Assembly (NCBI RefSeq): GCF_963576675.1
Contig: NC_088918.1
Coordinates: 48,145,501-48,209,500 of the forward strand
DNA from: Euphorbia lathyris
Taxonomy: Eukaryota; Streptophyta; Magnoliopsida; Malpighiales; Euphorbiaceae
Reading direction: 5' to 3'
DNA length: 64,000 nt
The position numbers and the translations under genes were made by a program. How positions within the stretch are numbered: the stretch's first letter is position 1; each line of letters begins with the position of its first letter. The notes beneath the pieces are model-generated. The model ran no database searches. It had not been told where the DNA came from and worked only from the letters and a program-made list of their open reading frames with translations. This document shows, piece by piece, positions 10,416 to 22,600 of this stretch.

Positions 10416-13267
10416 ATGACCAACACGCAGAAAATCTCCGGTGAAAATTCTGGAAAATTGATCACCGATGAAAGCCCCAAATCTCCTCCTCAGTCTAACC
10501 TAACTCCGAGCAAACGCCGTCAAACGGACCCGGCAAGTTCCTCAAAACAGAAGAAACCCAAGGCTAGAACCATGGTAAAGGTTCACACAAAAGTCCACAA
10601 CCTGGAAGTCCTCAAATGCTGCTGGTTCTCTCCCAGCTTCGTTACTGCCGAAAAGCCATTTTGTGAATGGATTGAGAAGAATGAGTGGACAGGCCTTTTC
10701 TCTCTCCCCGGAACCACCTATCCACGATTAGTTAGAGAATTCTACTCCGGTCTTCATGTTGATAAAGACGATGCTGACTATTTGGAGACGCACGTTAAAG
10801 GTCACAAGATTGTAATCACTCCGTCCTACTTGGCAACCTTACTCAACTTGCCTAACAAAGGAACCGAGTTCAGAACAACAAAAGAAAAGGTATCAACGGA
10901 AAAGCTTGACCAGATGAAGGGATTTTGCAAACCCAAAAATTACAAAGGAGAAATACCCAGCACTAGTATGGGGCAAAACCAGAAGATGGCGCACTACATC
11001 TTAACAAACTTCATCTTCCCTAAACTCAACTCAGCCTCGTCTGCCTCCAACTTTGAGCAGTGCTTTATATGGCACATGCTAACCTATTGCCCACTAAATA
11101 TGCCTATGTTTTTGGTGGGAGCACTTCAACGAGGAGGAAAGAAACTTTGACTAGGTTCTCTCATCACCAAGATCCTTGAAGATCACAAGATTGAGACCAT
11201 CACTGAGACTAAAAGCTTGGGAACAGAAATATCCGCGGCTCTGCTATTTGGGTTATTGTTCAACCAACCACTAAAGGGAGGTGAAGATGTTGAGGAAGAT
11301 GAGGAAGAAAATGATGCTGAGCAAGAAATTGAAACTGAGCTAGCAGCAGATGATGCTGAGCCAGAAGTTGAACCAGAGGAAGTTCCTGTTGATTCCCCTA
11401 AGGCAAAGAAGGAGAGAAAGACACTTGCCACTTGTGCAAAGGATATTGAAACTGTGCCCAGGAAGAAGAGGGCTATGACCAGAGGAAAGAATATTGATGC
11501 TGACCTACCTCAGGTTACACCTAAGTCACCAGAGAAAAGGAAAGGGCAAGCTGAGCCCGAGGAAGAAAGTGAAGAATCCCCAGAACAACCTCTGAGGAAG
11601 AAAAATAGAAATTCTGGGTTGAAAGTTGTTGAAGCTGATCCAATTGATTGGGTTGTGACACCCAAATCTCACTGCACTCAGAACATTGGGATTGATCTTG
11701 AGAAAACTCCAGTTGAGCAAGCTGATGAAGGAGAAGAACAAAGACAGGTTGATACTCAGCTTAATGCTGAAGAAAAAGATCATGCTGAGCAGGATAATAT
11801 TGAGCAAAATCAGGAGGCACATGTTGAACAAGAAGAAGAGGAACATCAAAGAGAGGATCTGAATGTTGAAGCCGAGGTTGAGGATATAGATGTTCAAACT
11901 GACCCGTCACCTCCAAAAACTAAGTCCCTCAGAAGACTGAAAAAGAAAGCTGTCAAAACCCCTCTCATTGATCTCTTGGCAGATTCTCCATCTTTGGAGC
12001 AGATTACGGATCCATCCGAAATCCAGTTCGAGTATTTTTCCCATCATGTTGAGTCTCCTCCCAAGGAATCGGAGCAAAATCAAGCCTCTGTTACTCGCAC
12101 TGAGGAACATGCCAAGACTCCACAGAATCCTACCGAGCAAGAGCTCGAAGATCCAGCCACTCAACACGGAGAGAAAGCTATGGATCCACCTGTTCAACCT
12201 CAACATCCTGGTATTGCACCTCATCAAGACCCAATTACTCAAGCTAGTAAGCACCCAACTCCACCTCCATTCCTGCGTCTGAGCCAACTTCCACTGAGCA
12301 ACATGCATATCTTAGTGCAACTCAGTCTGGTCGTCGCATCATTGAAACGGCTCAATCTCTTCTCCAGGAGTTCACCACTTCTGATGCTGCTAGGTCTGCT
12401 CATCCTGAGTCAACAAATATCTCTACCATCACTCAACTTCTCACGGAAATTAAGGGACTCAAGGATCTTATCAGTATTGTGACCACCGTCCAATCACAGC
12501 AACCTAAGCAAGATCACATTGCCAAGCTGACTGAGCTATTCCTTCTGATGATAAACCACATGAACTCCCTTGAAGGTAAAATCAACAATCTCTCTGCCCC
12601 TAATCCAGGATATGCAACTTCGGCTGAGTTAGATCAACAATTTGCCAAACTGAGAACAGACCTACCCAACCTTGGGACAACGGCCAATCCTGAGTATGCC
12701 ACATCTGCTGAGTTGCAGGGATGCTTTGCCAAGCTGACTGCCGATCTCACATGTACACGAGAGCTCGTTTCCTCCACTTCTCAATGTACAATTGATCAAC
12801 TCAGTGAAGCTGTGAGTCTTCTCAGTGTCAACAAAGCTCAGATGGATGTTGACCCCATCAATGATAAACTTTCACAAGGTATTCTGCAGGCCATTCGCTA
12901 TGACAATGCTCAACGCATCTTCTATGATTCTGCCCTATTGAAGATGTATCATCAATCCTTTGCTCAGATTACTAGCTCCCTTACTTGGCTTAGCAAGTCC
13001 CATGAGTGTATTATCAACCTGATCACTGGGTCCATCCCCGTTCCTCGAAACGTTCGAGATGATTGCGTTCCTGTGATAGATGGCTTGAGTGAGAGCACGA
13101 AGCGTTTACAACGCTATTCCAATGTTCTATCCTCAGCTGCAAGAAATGACACCTTTGTCTATAAACCCGATGCTGGAAAAACGGGGGAGAGAACTCAAGA
13201 TGGAACTCAACAAAAGACATGTGCATCAGGGAGCAAAGTGAAAGGAAAGGGTAAGGCTGTAGAGTGA
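10416..13267 (+). pseudogene. Accessory reading frame (aORF) between pol and 3' LTR of element B, putative plant transposon-protein domain
   Basis: This sense-strand frame of about 950 codons lies where some Sireviruses have an extra or env-like ORF. From the ATG it has a basic Lys/Arg/Ser-rich start (residues 1-60). A compact Trp/Tyr-rich domain follows (about 65-245, FCEWIEKNEW, YPRLVREFYSGL, ITPSYLATLLNLP). Then comes a strongly acidic Glu/Asp repeat region with a basic patch (PRKKRAMTRGK), and a helical C-terminal part with two similar segments (SAELDQQFAKL, SAELQGCFAKL). I see no signal peptide or membrane segment, so it is not env-like. It is broken by TGA at 11148-11150 (same frame on both sides) and by a frameshift near 12270-12310. 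The compact domain resembles the 'putative plant transposon protein' family by pattern. Function unknown. Confidence 0.8.
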
Positions 13268-13689
13268 GAAAAGAAAGGGTAAGGCTGTGTGAATAAGAGA
13301 AATTAGTGAAACTTAAGTTTTTGTTTAAAAATCTATTTTGTGGGTACAAGTATTGTGTATGTGTATGTTTCATTCTATCCAATGAACTGTTTTTTTAAGT
13401 CTGTTCAAATGCCATGCTTGTCAATACACATTAACATAAGCAAATTGAACAAACAAATACTCAGTATACATAATAACGAGTAAATCAAACTGAGTATTCA
13501 AGCATTTTTGAAAGCTGACCTAGACTCTAAATAAATTAGAACTAAATCTTGGAAGGTTTAAGAGGTAAATTAACAGATGCAACCCTTACGGGGGAGAAAT
13601 CTCAGAAATATGAAAATAAATCAATCATGGGGAATTTCAAAACTGAGTTCCATAATTATGCATTTTGCCAACATCAAAATGGGTGAGTT
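13268..13689 (+). other. 3' non-coding region and polypurine tract of element B
   Basis: AT-rich and without a reading frame. It ends with a degenerate purine-rich tract (AAAATGGGTGAG, about 13675-13687) directly before the TG of the 3' LTR, which would prime plus-strand DNA synthesis. Confidence 0.7.
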
Positions 13690-15094
13690 TGTTGAAACAC
13701 CTTTCCACAAGATTTTGATTTGACAAAATCATCCATGATTAAGAGACAATTAAATTTAAGTGCTTTATTTTAATTGTACTAATCTGTTTATTCAATGTTG
13801 AGTATAAATATAAATAAAGATAAATATAAAAAGTAAGACAGGAAGAGGTCAGCATAGAAGCCTAAAGTATCAAGCTGAGTGGAATCAAACTTAGCATCAA
13901 AAGACAAAGACATACATGCCCACAACAACTGTCTCACGAAGCTGAGCTGACTAAAAATATACTCAGCTTGGAGATTGCCAATGACAATGATTTACGCAGT
14001 AGAAGCTGAGTGATTCTTCAGGACAGCATGAAAAAGTCGTTTGCTAAAAGACAATGATTACCGCCCCTCTGTACCAATAATTGAATCCTTGGAAAAACGC
14101 AGAAGACACATTCCGAGATGTATGGGTCAATGGATTATTGGTAAAAGACAACTGATACAAAAAGACAAGCCGGACACAAGAAGACAAGTCTGACGTCTGA
14201 AGGAATGCAGAGGAAAGGAATGGCCGGAACAGTCTGAAGCTGACCAGAATCTGTCCCCTAAAAGAGCCGTTTTAACAGCAACGGCTAAATCATTTCAAAA
14301 TGATCCATCACAGATTTTCCCTATATAAGGACAATCAAGCCTCTTGGATCATTGCCGAATTACAAAAAGAAAAATACAAGAGAGAAAAGATACAAAAGCA
14401 CTTAGTTACAAAAAGAGATCTTACACCCATCTTCCATTCTTTGTGTAAATGCTAGAGTGATTACTTGTAATCTTCTAAAGTGTTCTTTATTTGAAAAGGA
14501 ACAAGTGTTTATCAATTGTAACATTGAGAGTGTTGTGCTGAGTGTTTGGTTGTAAACATTCAGTGGTAGAGAAATCTAGGTGATGGGTTGTAGCACTTAG
14601 TATGAGTTGAGTAGACGAATAGAGGAAGGTACTCTTGCATATTCAACTGCCTTGTAATTGGTTTGTGCTCTACCTTTAAAGAGCTCAGTATTGGATTCTA
14701 AAAGCCCGGAGGACTCTGGGGACTGGACGTAGGCGGAGAGGCCGAACCAGGATAAGTGATACTGAGTAATCTCTAAACTCTCTCTCAATATATATATGTG
14801 CATGTGTTGTGTGTGAAGTTTACTCAGCATATAAAATTGTTTAAAGTTGACTCTGAGTAATTTCAAGTGCTGAGTTAGAAGCTGGCCTCCAAGAGTGTTA
14901 ATATCTAACTTATAAATAAAACAGCTTTAGTCAATATACGGCCAAAGTTGTCTTATAGCATATCTGGCCAAGCTGACCAAAAGCTGAGTTGACAAACTCG
15001 CAAAATAACTAAGTCAGCATACAATTAAACGAAAAAGTTATATTAGTTCCTAACCCCCCCCCTCCCCTTTGGAACTAATCACACGGGACCAGCA
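13690..15094 (+). repeat. 3' LTR of element B (1,405 bp)
   Basis: Starts TGTTGAAACACC and ends GGGACCAGCA. Homology to the LTR of element A is visible from end to end. A TATA box (CTATATAA) lies at 14321-14328. A C-rich run near 15054-15070 is flanked by the inverted words GTTCC and GGAAC, a feature shared with A. Confidence 0.92.
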
Positions 15095-16353
15095 AAGTTG
15101 AATTGTGTATCATTTTAATCAGGTCCATGGTGTAAGCAAATTCAAAGGGTTAATAGATCATTTAAGTTTTTTGGGTCAAGGTTAAAACTTTTAGCATATT
15201 TTCTTGTGTGCTTTTTTTCTTTTTCTTTTTTAGCTTTCTCTTGTATCACATCTTTTACTTTTAGTAGCTAGGAAGTCGTGAATGATAAATATTCTAGAAA
15301 TGAATGCTATCGCAATCAAGCTAATGAGGTTGAACCTTGAAGCTTTTTTTTGTGTTGAGATTGATGAGTGTTTTGGATCTTTTATTATTATGTTTTCTGT
15401 TGGAAGATATTGATGCATTGTTGGCTAGAATTGGTTTTTCTTGGCATGCTATATATATATATATGCTTGCATATTGGTATTTAGGTGGTGCTGCATATGG
15501 AACTTGTATTTTGCCTGCCAGTATTCGAACTCCTGAGACCACTTGTTACACCTTTATCAGCCTTCAACTGTTAGCACGTGCCCTTATCCATTAATGATTA
15601 GAGCCAAAAATATGTTTCAAATTGCTGGTTTACGCTACCATTAAGTGAAGGATCTTTATAACGATCCGTTCCTACAACCATCAAATGGAATATACCTTCT
15701 CTGCTGCACATAATCAGGTAGGTAGCTATTCTCAGTTGTGAGGCAGAAAGTAACATTTTCTAATGATAAGTAGTTTAACTCAATTGTTGTTTGGCCTGTA
15801 GAAGGATGTTAGGCCTATACTTTACCAAAGGTTCCACATGCCTGGACGGTTTCAAATGCTTTCAACAGCCACTCTTTGAAAGAAGAATGAGAACATGGGC
15901 GCTGGTAGAATTTTAGGATGCGTTTTCTTTCCATTCTAAAATATATCAGTGTTTGAACAGGTGGAGATCAGTTGCTCCAATTCTTTTACATTTGGTTGGG
16001 CAGTCATCCTTGTCATTATTTGCGATAATAGAGTGAAAGAAGGAAGATAATTGATTTCATTAACATTAAATCAGAAATGGTAAAAATGAAAGATTCCTTG
16101 TTCAACATGGTACACGATTTGACAAGAAACTAGTCTAATCTAGAATGCTTACTAAGAAGAAGATCTTTCCTGATTGAGCAAAGGGCTAATTCTATTTGAT
16201 GAATAAGCTGTTAGGTATGGTACAACATTACATGGGGCTGCCTTTGTATCTACCTTGCAAGAGAAGAGCCATGGCAAGTGGGGAATGTGAAATGCTACTA
16301 ACCTTAGGGGCAAAAATTTCTCATCAATCCAATAAAACTGATGAACAGCCACT
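15095..16353. other. Region between element B and the symplekin stop codon
   Basis: No credible gene on either strand. It should contain the 3' UTR of the minus-strand symplekin gene just left of 16354, but I see no clear minus-strand poly(A) signal. A segment around 15515-15600 contains a tRNA B-box-like word on the minus strand (GAGTTCGAATAC) and may be an old SINE-like relic; weak evidence. A short (AT)n run lies near 15450-15463. Confidence 0.45.
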
Positions 16354-19300
16354 TCAACTGGCACTAGAGGATTCTTTAGATTTCTCGGTTAGTACCTCCT
16401 TATCGGAGGTGCTTGTATCTCCCATTTGGGGCTGACTTGAAGTCTGTGGATCTGTAGCTATTCCTAGAACCGCCAGAATAGACCTGGGATACATATGCAA
16501 CTTGTTTAATCAGCAATCCGAATGAGGTTTCCCTTTCATATTTATATAGATGCACATAAATCATTCATGAACCTGGGTAGTGAAGATTTGATGTTTGGTT
16601 GGCTAGCATGAGCTACCAAAGGAGCCTTCAGTGGTGCAGTCCTGTTCAGCGCATTTTCCAATTGTGGTGGAGGTAGCTGAAAAGAAGAACGCATAATTAA
16701 GCTGATCAAACATAACACAAACAATAACAATTTAACAAAACTAGCCATCCATCCTAAATGTTATTGGTTTACAATCAAATATAGCAATTATCTCTCACGG
16801 AATCTGTTTAACTACACTAACTAATCTTTCTCTAAAGGCCACTTCAGTGCCACTGCCAGTCCACCTTCTATTTCTTTAACATGTCGATTACCATTCAAAA
16901 ATAACAACAACAACAGCAAAGCCTTATCTCAAATATCTGTGGTTCCATTTAATTTTCTCATCACCTCCCATACTCTAGTTACCATAGACAAAGATGAGCA
17001 AAAATATTATTAGAAACAACCATCATTCCAAAATGAGAGAAGAGACCTCAGGGTGATTGATGAACAATTACAGACACTCCCAAGGCATTAAACAATTGAT
17101 GACGCACCTGCTCCTAAGCTCAGACAAAATAAGGAACACGCAAGGAAAGATAAAAATGACAAAACTAAAAGATTAATTTGTTAGGGAAGAGAGAACAAAT
17201 TAATTCGACAAAGTCAAGCTTAATTAGTAAGTTGTTCATGTTTCCACTGACATGGAGAGTGTTTGGAGGAAAATTAGTCCATATAAGCATATTCTGTTAG
17301 TGATATCTGCTTAGGACTATGGATCCCTTCTAAGAACTTTCAGACACAATTGTGAGAAAAATAATATACATAAAGGAGTAATCCTAAAAACCCACTACTT
17401 TTCGGAATGTCTACAACTGCTTCCATTAAGCAACATTCACATTCTCAGATATCCATCAACAAAAAGAAAAGAACATGCAATCAGACCTCAAATAACGGGT
17501 ATTACATTCATGGCCTTTCAACTTTGCTCCCTAAACTTTGCACTTTACTCGCATAATGACCTTTTCACTGTTGGTCAAGATGACCACTCCAATAGCATAT
17601 ACCCCTCCATTGTGAAGCTGATGGAAATGATATTCTAAGTAACGTTAATTCTTAAACTTTTTGGTTTTGAGGTTATTTAGGTGGTGTTTGGTTAAAAGGA
17701 AGTAGTTGTTTAAAGAGAAAGTTACGAAATGGTGATTTGGAAAATCGGAAACAATGATTCCATGGGAAATGTGGTTCTAAACAACTTTAATTCTTGGACT
17801 TCTCCGTTTTGAGATCGTCATCGGTCATACTGACTTGATCAACTGTAAAAGAGACCATTATGTTAATAAAGCGCAAAGACCATGGGCCATAATGTCCTGT
17901 TTTGAAGGTCAGGGGACATGATTAAAGTAATAGCAAAGTTGAGGGGCCATGTGTGTAATTTACCCCTCAAATAACTGCCCCCTCTTTGGTAGACATTTCC
18001 ATGCTAACAAATAAATTCATAAACATAAGTATTTCCTACCACACTGACCCGATTATCTTTTCTGTGAAGTTGAAACTTGGACCTAAGGACCTAAATTGAA
18101 CCTAGAGATTCAATCACCCTTCTCTATCAATCTTTTGGTTTTCAATTGATATCCCTGCACTGAGCCCTCTCCAGCAGCTAATTTGATGGATAAAGTTTTG
18201 AGAATTGCAAGTGTTTATGAGGGTACACAACTTTTTTCACTCTGCCAAATAGTTCACAAAAACCAACAATGGTTTTCCCAGATATAATATAACCTCACAG
18301 CATCCTGCTTCAATTATTGTTGGAGAAGCCCCTCACAATATTATCCCTTTGGCAGATAATGGGTTACAGTTCAAAATGACAAGATAAATATAGAAAAAGC
18401 AGCAAATAAAACAGAGCACACCTGAAGCAACAGGTTGAATGACTGAGGCTTTGTCAAGAGTGCGCACTTTAAGAACCCTACCCACAACTTTGGATATTTC
18501 CATATCTGCAATAAGACAGTAAATCAGTGTAAAACATTGTGAATCAGCAGTAATTTTCACCTGGTCAGTGACTGACCATGTGAATTTGGTCAGTCACCAT
18601 TACATATAGGCTTATTATAATCATACGGTGGAGATTAAAATAATCATATGACTCAGATTTACACCTCCTAAATCTAACGGTGACTGATCAGATTAACTTG
18701 GTCAGTCACTGACCAGGTGAAAACCACCGTATGAATCAGAACTGCTAGAAAGTAAGTAGATAAAGCGCCCACCTGCTTTGTAACCAGCCGAGAAAGGATC
18801 TCCATTATAAAATCCACCTGCAACGGTTAAAAATGAGTCAACTGTACATCTGGTAGCTTACACAAATATATTGAACTAGAAAGCTGTGTTCATGACTATC
18901 CCACTTCTAATGGAAACTAGGGCGTATATAATAAAAAGAAATAGTGACCTGATTTCCTAAATAAGGATTGGGACAATTAAACCTACTTGCACATATTTTC
19001 GCTACCTACATATGATAAAGCTGTCCTTAGAAACTAAAGTATTCATTAACTATATAGATATTTGTCTTTGCCATACAAATACAAACTAATTCTACTCCAC
19101 TGGTAGTCACTGTGTGTATGTGTAGATATATATTATAGTAAACTTTCTTTCCAATTTAAATTTGCATCACTCACCAAAGCTGGAAAAGCACCTATAGCTT
19201 GTAAAACTGTACGCATAAATAATAAAGGCATGGGAATCTGCTCAACCTGCAGGATGGAATTCTTTTCATTATAAGATGAGCCATAGATAACGTAGGAAAA

Positions 19301-19649
19301 ATCTGCCTACAAACTTTGACATTTGAGATTAGTACAGACCAACTGATTCAAAACTTTCGCAATAACTTGTTGAGTAAATATTTTCCGTTGCTCAAAACAA
19401 GCATTACATGCATCTGTAATCTGTAAACAGAAGTACATTGTCAGTTTTGAATGTGTTTAGAGTTTGTATTGGTATAACAAAGATAGGACAAGAAGGTCAG
19501 ACATGCCTTCTTTAAGGGAATTCCATCCTTTTCAGGATCAATTCCATGGATGGCTATTAACACCTCTGCTGGAGTTAGCACTGGGCCAGAGTGAGGTGAT
19601 CCCTACTCCATGTTACAAGAAGTTAATAATAAAATATAGCATTCTTTCA

Positions 19650-19684
<35 letters not shown>

Positions 19685-22600
19685 CATTCAATGAATTAAC
19701 TCAACAGAGAAAATATCAGAAACTGTGAACATACAATGTGAATGGTCAATATATGTATGTGAATATGCAATGTGAATAGTTGTAGGAGTCAATATAGGTA
19801 TTAATTAGTATTTGTTTTTGTCCCAGTTAGGTTCTATTTTCTTTGTATAAATACTTATACCATGTCATGGAACTAATTGAACTAAAAGATCACGCTGATA
19901 GTTAAGGCCCAATCATAGATCTTATATTAATCTCTGACACACCTCCACACGCAAATGCCCCTTGGGCTTGCAGGGTGCAAAACACAGACCCATCCCACCA
20001 TGTGTTTTTAATTCCACAAATTAATGAGGTTGTCAGTGGCTCTGATACCATGTCATGGAACCAATTGAACCAAAAGCTCAAACTGATAGTTAGGCTCAAT
20101 CATAGATCTTATATTAATCTCTAACACGCCCCCACACGCAAATGCCTCTGGACTTGCAGCGTGTACAACCCAGCTCATCCCGTCATGTGTTTTTAATTCC
20201 ACAAATTAATGAGGTTGTCAGGACTCGAATCCTCGACCATTTGGTCCAAGAGGCTCCGGTACCATGTCTTTTCCATGACATTGAGATTTCTCTACACTTC
20301 CCTATATTCTGATTACATGGTATCTATCAGAGCTGCCCTTGTGAGCAGTCTTGGGTCTGTTACATTTTTTTTTTTGCATTCTGGTTCGCATCTGTCTGTC
20401 CATGAGAGCGGACATTAGAGCGTTTGAAGTGTGAGACTTCCCTTTGTCTCACCGCCATCACCAGGAGGAAGCCACTGCGCTGATCAGCCTGTTCGTGAAA
20501 CTTCGACGCGTCTGCCACTGTCACGATCTCCGGTTGACTTTTCTGGCAGCGACTTTTCTTCTCCGGTCTATATATGGTGAGGAATTTGCATGGCTGCCGG
20601 TTACTCTGACTTTTGATATTTGCACCTTTAGCATTTATTTGGGAATTCTTTAGTTGGGACTAAAGTTTGAGACTTTCTTTGAGCAGTCTTTTTGTTTTGG
20701 GATTTTCTATTCATTTTGCTGTCATTATGTCAAACAAAAAGGAAGAAACTTCTGCTGCTGCAGTGGTTACTAGTATTATTCTAGTGTCTCAAAAAATCAT
20801 CGAACACAAATTGAATGGCTTGAATTATATGGATTGGTCCAAAACTGTCAAGATTTATCTTTGCAGGAAGAGTCGTCCCTTGAGTGATGACCCAAAAATG
20901 GATGATGAAGATTGGATGGAGGACAATGCCCATTTGTTCATCCAGATTGGTACAACCATTATTGGCATGGTTCAACACTGTGAGTATGTCAAAGAACTCA
21001 TGGATTTCTTGCAATTTTTATACTCTGGTAAGGGTAATGTCTCACGAATTTATGATGTCAGTCATTCTACACCACTGAGCAAGCTCAGGCCTACTATATG
21101 CAACTCATGCAAATTTTTGAACAATTGAAAGAGTTGGTACCCTTGAGTACTGATATCAAAGTGATGCAAACTCAACGAGACCAAATGTTTGTACTCAGAT
21201 ATTTATGTGGACTTGGCTCAAAATTTGAAGGTGTTACTTCTCAAATTCTTTCAAGCGTTGATATTCCAGACCCTCGTGAGGCTCTCACTCGTGTTCTGCG
21301 AAGTGAGCTTATTCTTTCAGCTCCTCCAGTTATTCCTGCCTCTAGTGCACTTGTCGGTCACAAGAATGGATCTGACCGCTCCTATAAGGATCCGACTAAG
21401 GGCATTACTCGAGACAATAAAAACTCAGAGGAGGGAACACGAGTTGTTGTGTGTTACTATTGTCATGAACCTGGTCATACCAAGCACACTTGTCAGAAAC
21501 TCAAGAACAAGGAACAAAGAAATAAATTTGTTCATGTTGCCTCTACTCATGCTACATCCTCCTCATCTGGTCCAACATATACTCTTACTTCAGAAGAATA
21601 TGCCAAGAATCAGGAAACATTGGCCTCACAACATCCTTCTTCGTCTATTAATGTCATTGTCGAGTCGCGTAACTCCAATAGATGCCTTCTCTCTTCATCT
21701 TCCAAATGAGTCATTGATTCTGGTGCCACAAATCATATGACAGGTAATTCTAAACTATTCTCTTCTCACACTCGTACTTTTCCTTCCAATGTTACCATGG
21801 TTGATGGAACTCATTCTTTTGTTATTGGTTGATGGAACTCATTCTTTTGTTATTGGTTGATGGATCATCTGTCCTTAATGTACCTGATTTTTTCTTTCAA
21901 TTTGATTTCGGTAAGTAAGCTTATTCGTTCACTAAACTGTTCCATCTCATTTTTTAATGATCATTGTTTGTTTCAGGATCTGGTGACGAAGCAGATTATT
22001 TGTAGTGGATGGAAATCTGGAGGTCTCTACGTATTGGGTATTAGAAGACCTATTGTTTATTCTAGTGAATCCACTCCTTTTGATGAGCATTGTCGATTAG
22101 GGCATCCATTATTACCTCTTTGGAAGAAGTTGTGTCCTCAGTTTCAGAATGTCTCGTTTAGATTGGGTCTTGTCGGTTTGCAAAACATCATCGATTGTCT
22201 TCCTCTCCACGAGTCAATAAAAGGTCTAATTTTTCATTTGAATTAGTTCAATCTGATGTACGGGGTTTATGTCCAGTTATGTCTAAATTCGGTTACAGAT
22301 ATTTTGTGACTTTTATTGATGATTATTCTCGAACTACTTGGTTATTTTTAATGAAAAATCGTTCTGAATTATTTACTCACTTTACTACTTTTTGTGCTGA
22401 CTGTAATTTTTAATGTTTCGGTTCTTACCCTCCGAAGTGACAATGCTAAAGAGTACTTTTCTGGATCTTTTCAAACTTTAATGCTCCAGAATGGTATACT
22501 TCACCAATCTTCATGTGTTGATACACCATCTCAAAACGGTGTAGCTGACTTGAAACAGCTATAGCTCTTCTGTTCCAAACACATATTCCGAAGCACTTTT

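Larger units (their letters stand above)
6189..15094 (+). mobile_element. Sirevirus-like Ty1/copia element B, 5' part cut off by insertion of A
   Basis: This is a plus-strand element of the same family as A. The window holds the back of gag, all of pol, an extra reading frame and the 3' LTR. The 5' LTR and front of gag must lie to the left of A, beyond the window. It inserted about 1.26 kb downstream of the stop codon of the symplekin gene. It is more decayed than A in pol (a nonsense codon plus a frameshift), which fits its being the older host of the nested insertion. Confidence 0.93.

Noticed and set aside
11183..12308. Several minus-strand frames opposite the accessory frame of element B
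   Set aside because: Low-complexity mirrors of the Glu-rich sense frame; Ser/Leu/Phe runs follow from its codons.
16196..16435. Plus-strand frame of 79 codons at the symplekin 3' end
   Set aside because: It lies opposite the last symplekin exon and 3' flank and resembles no protein.
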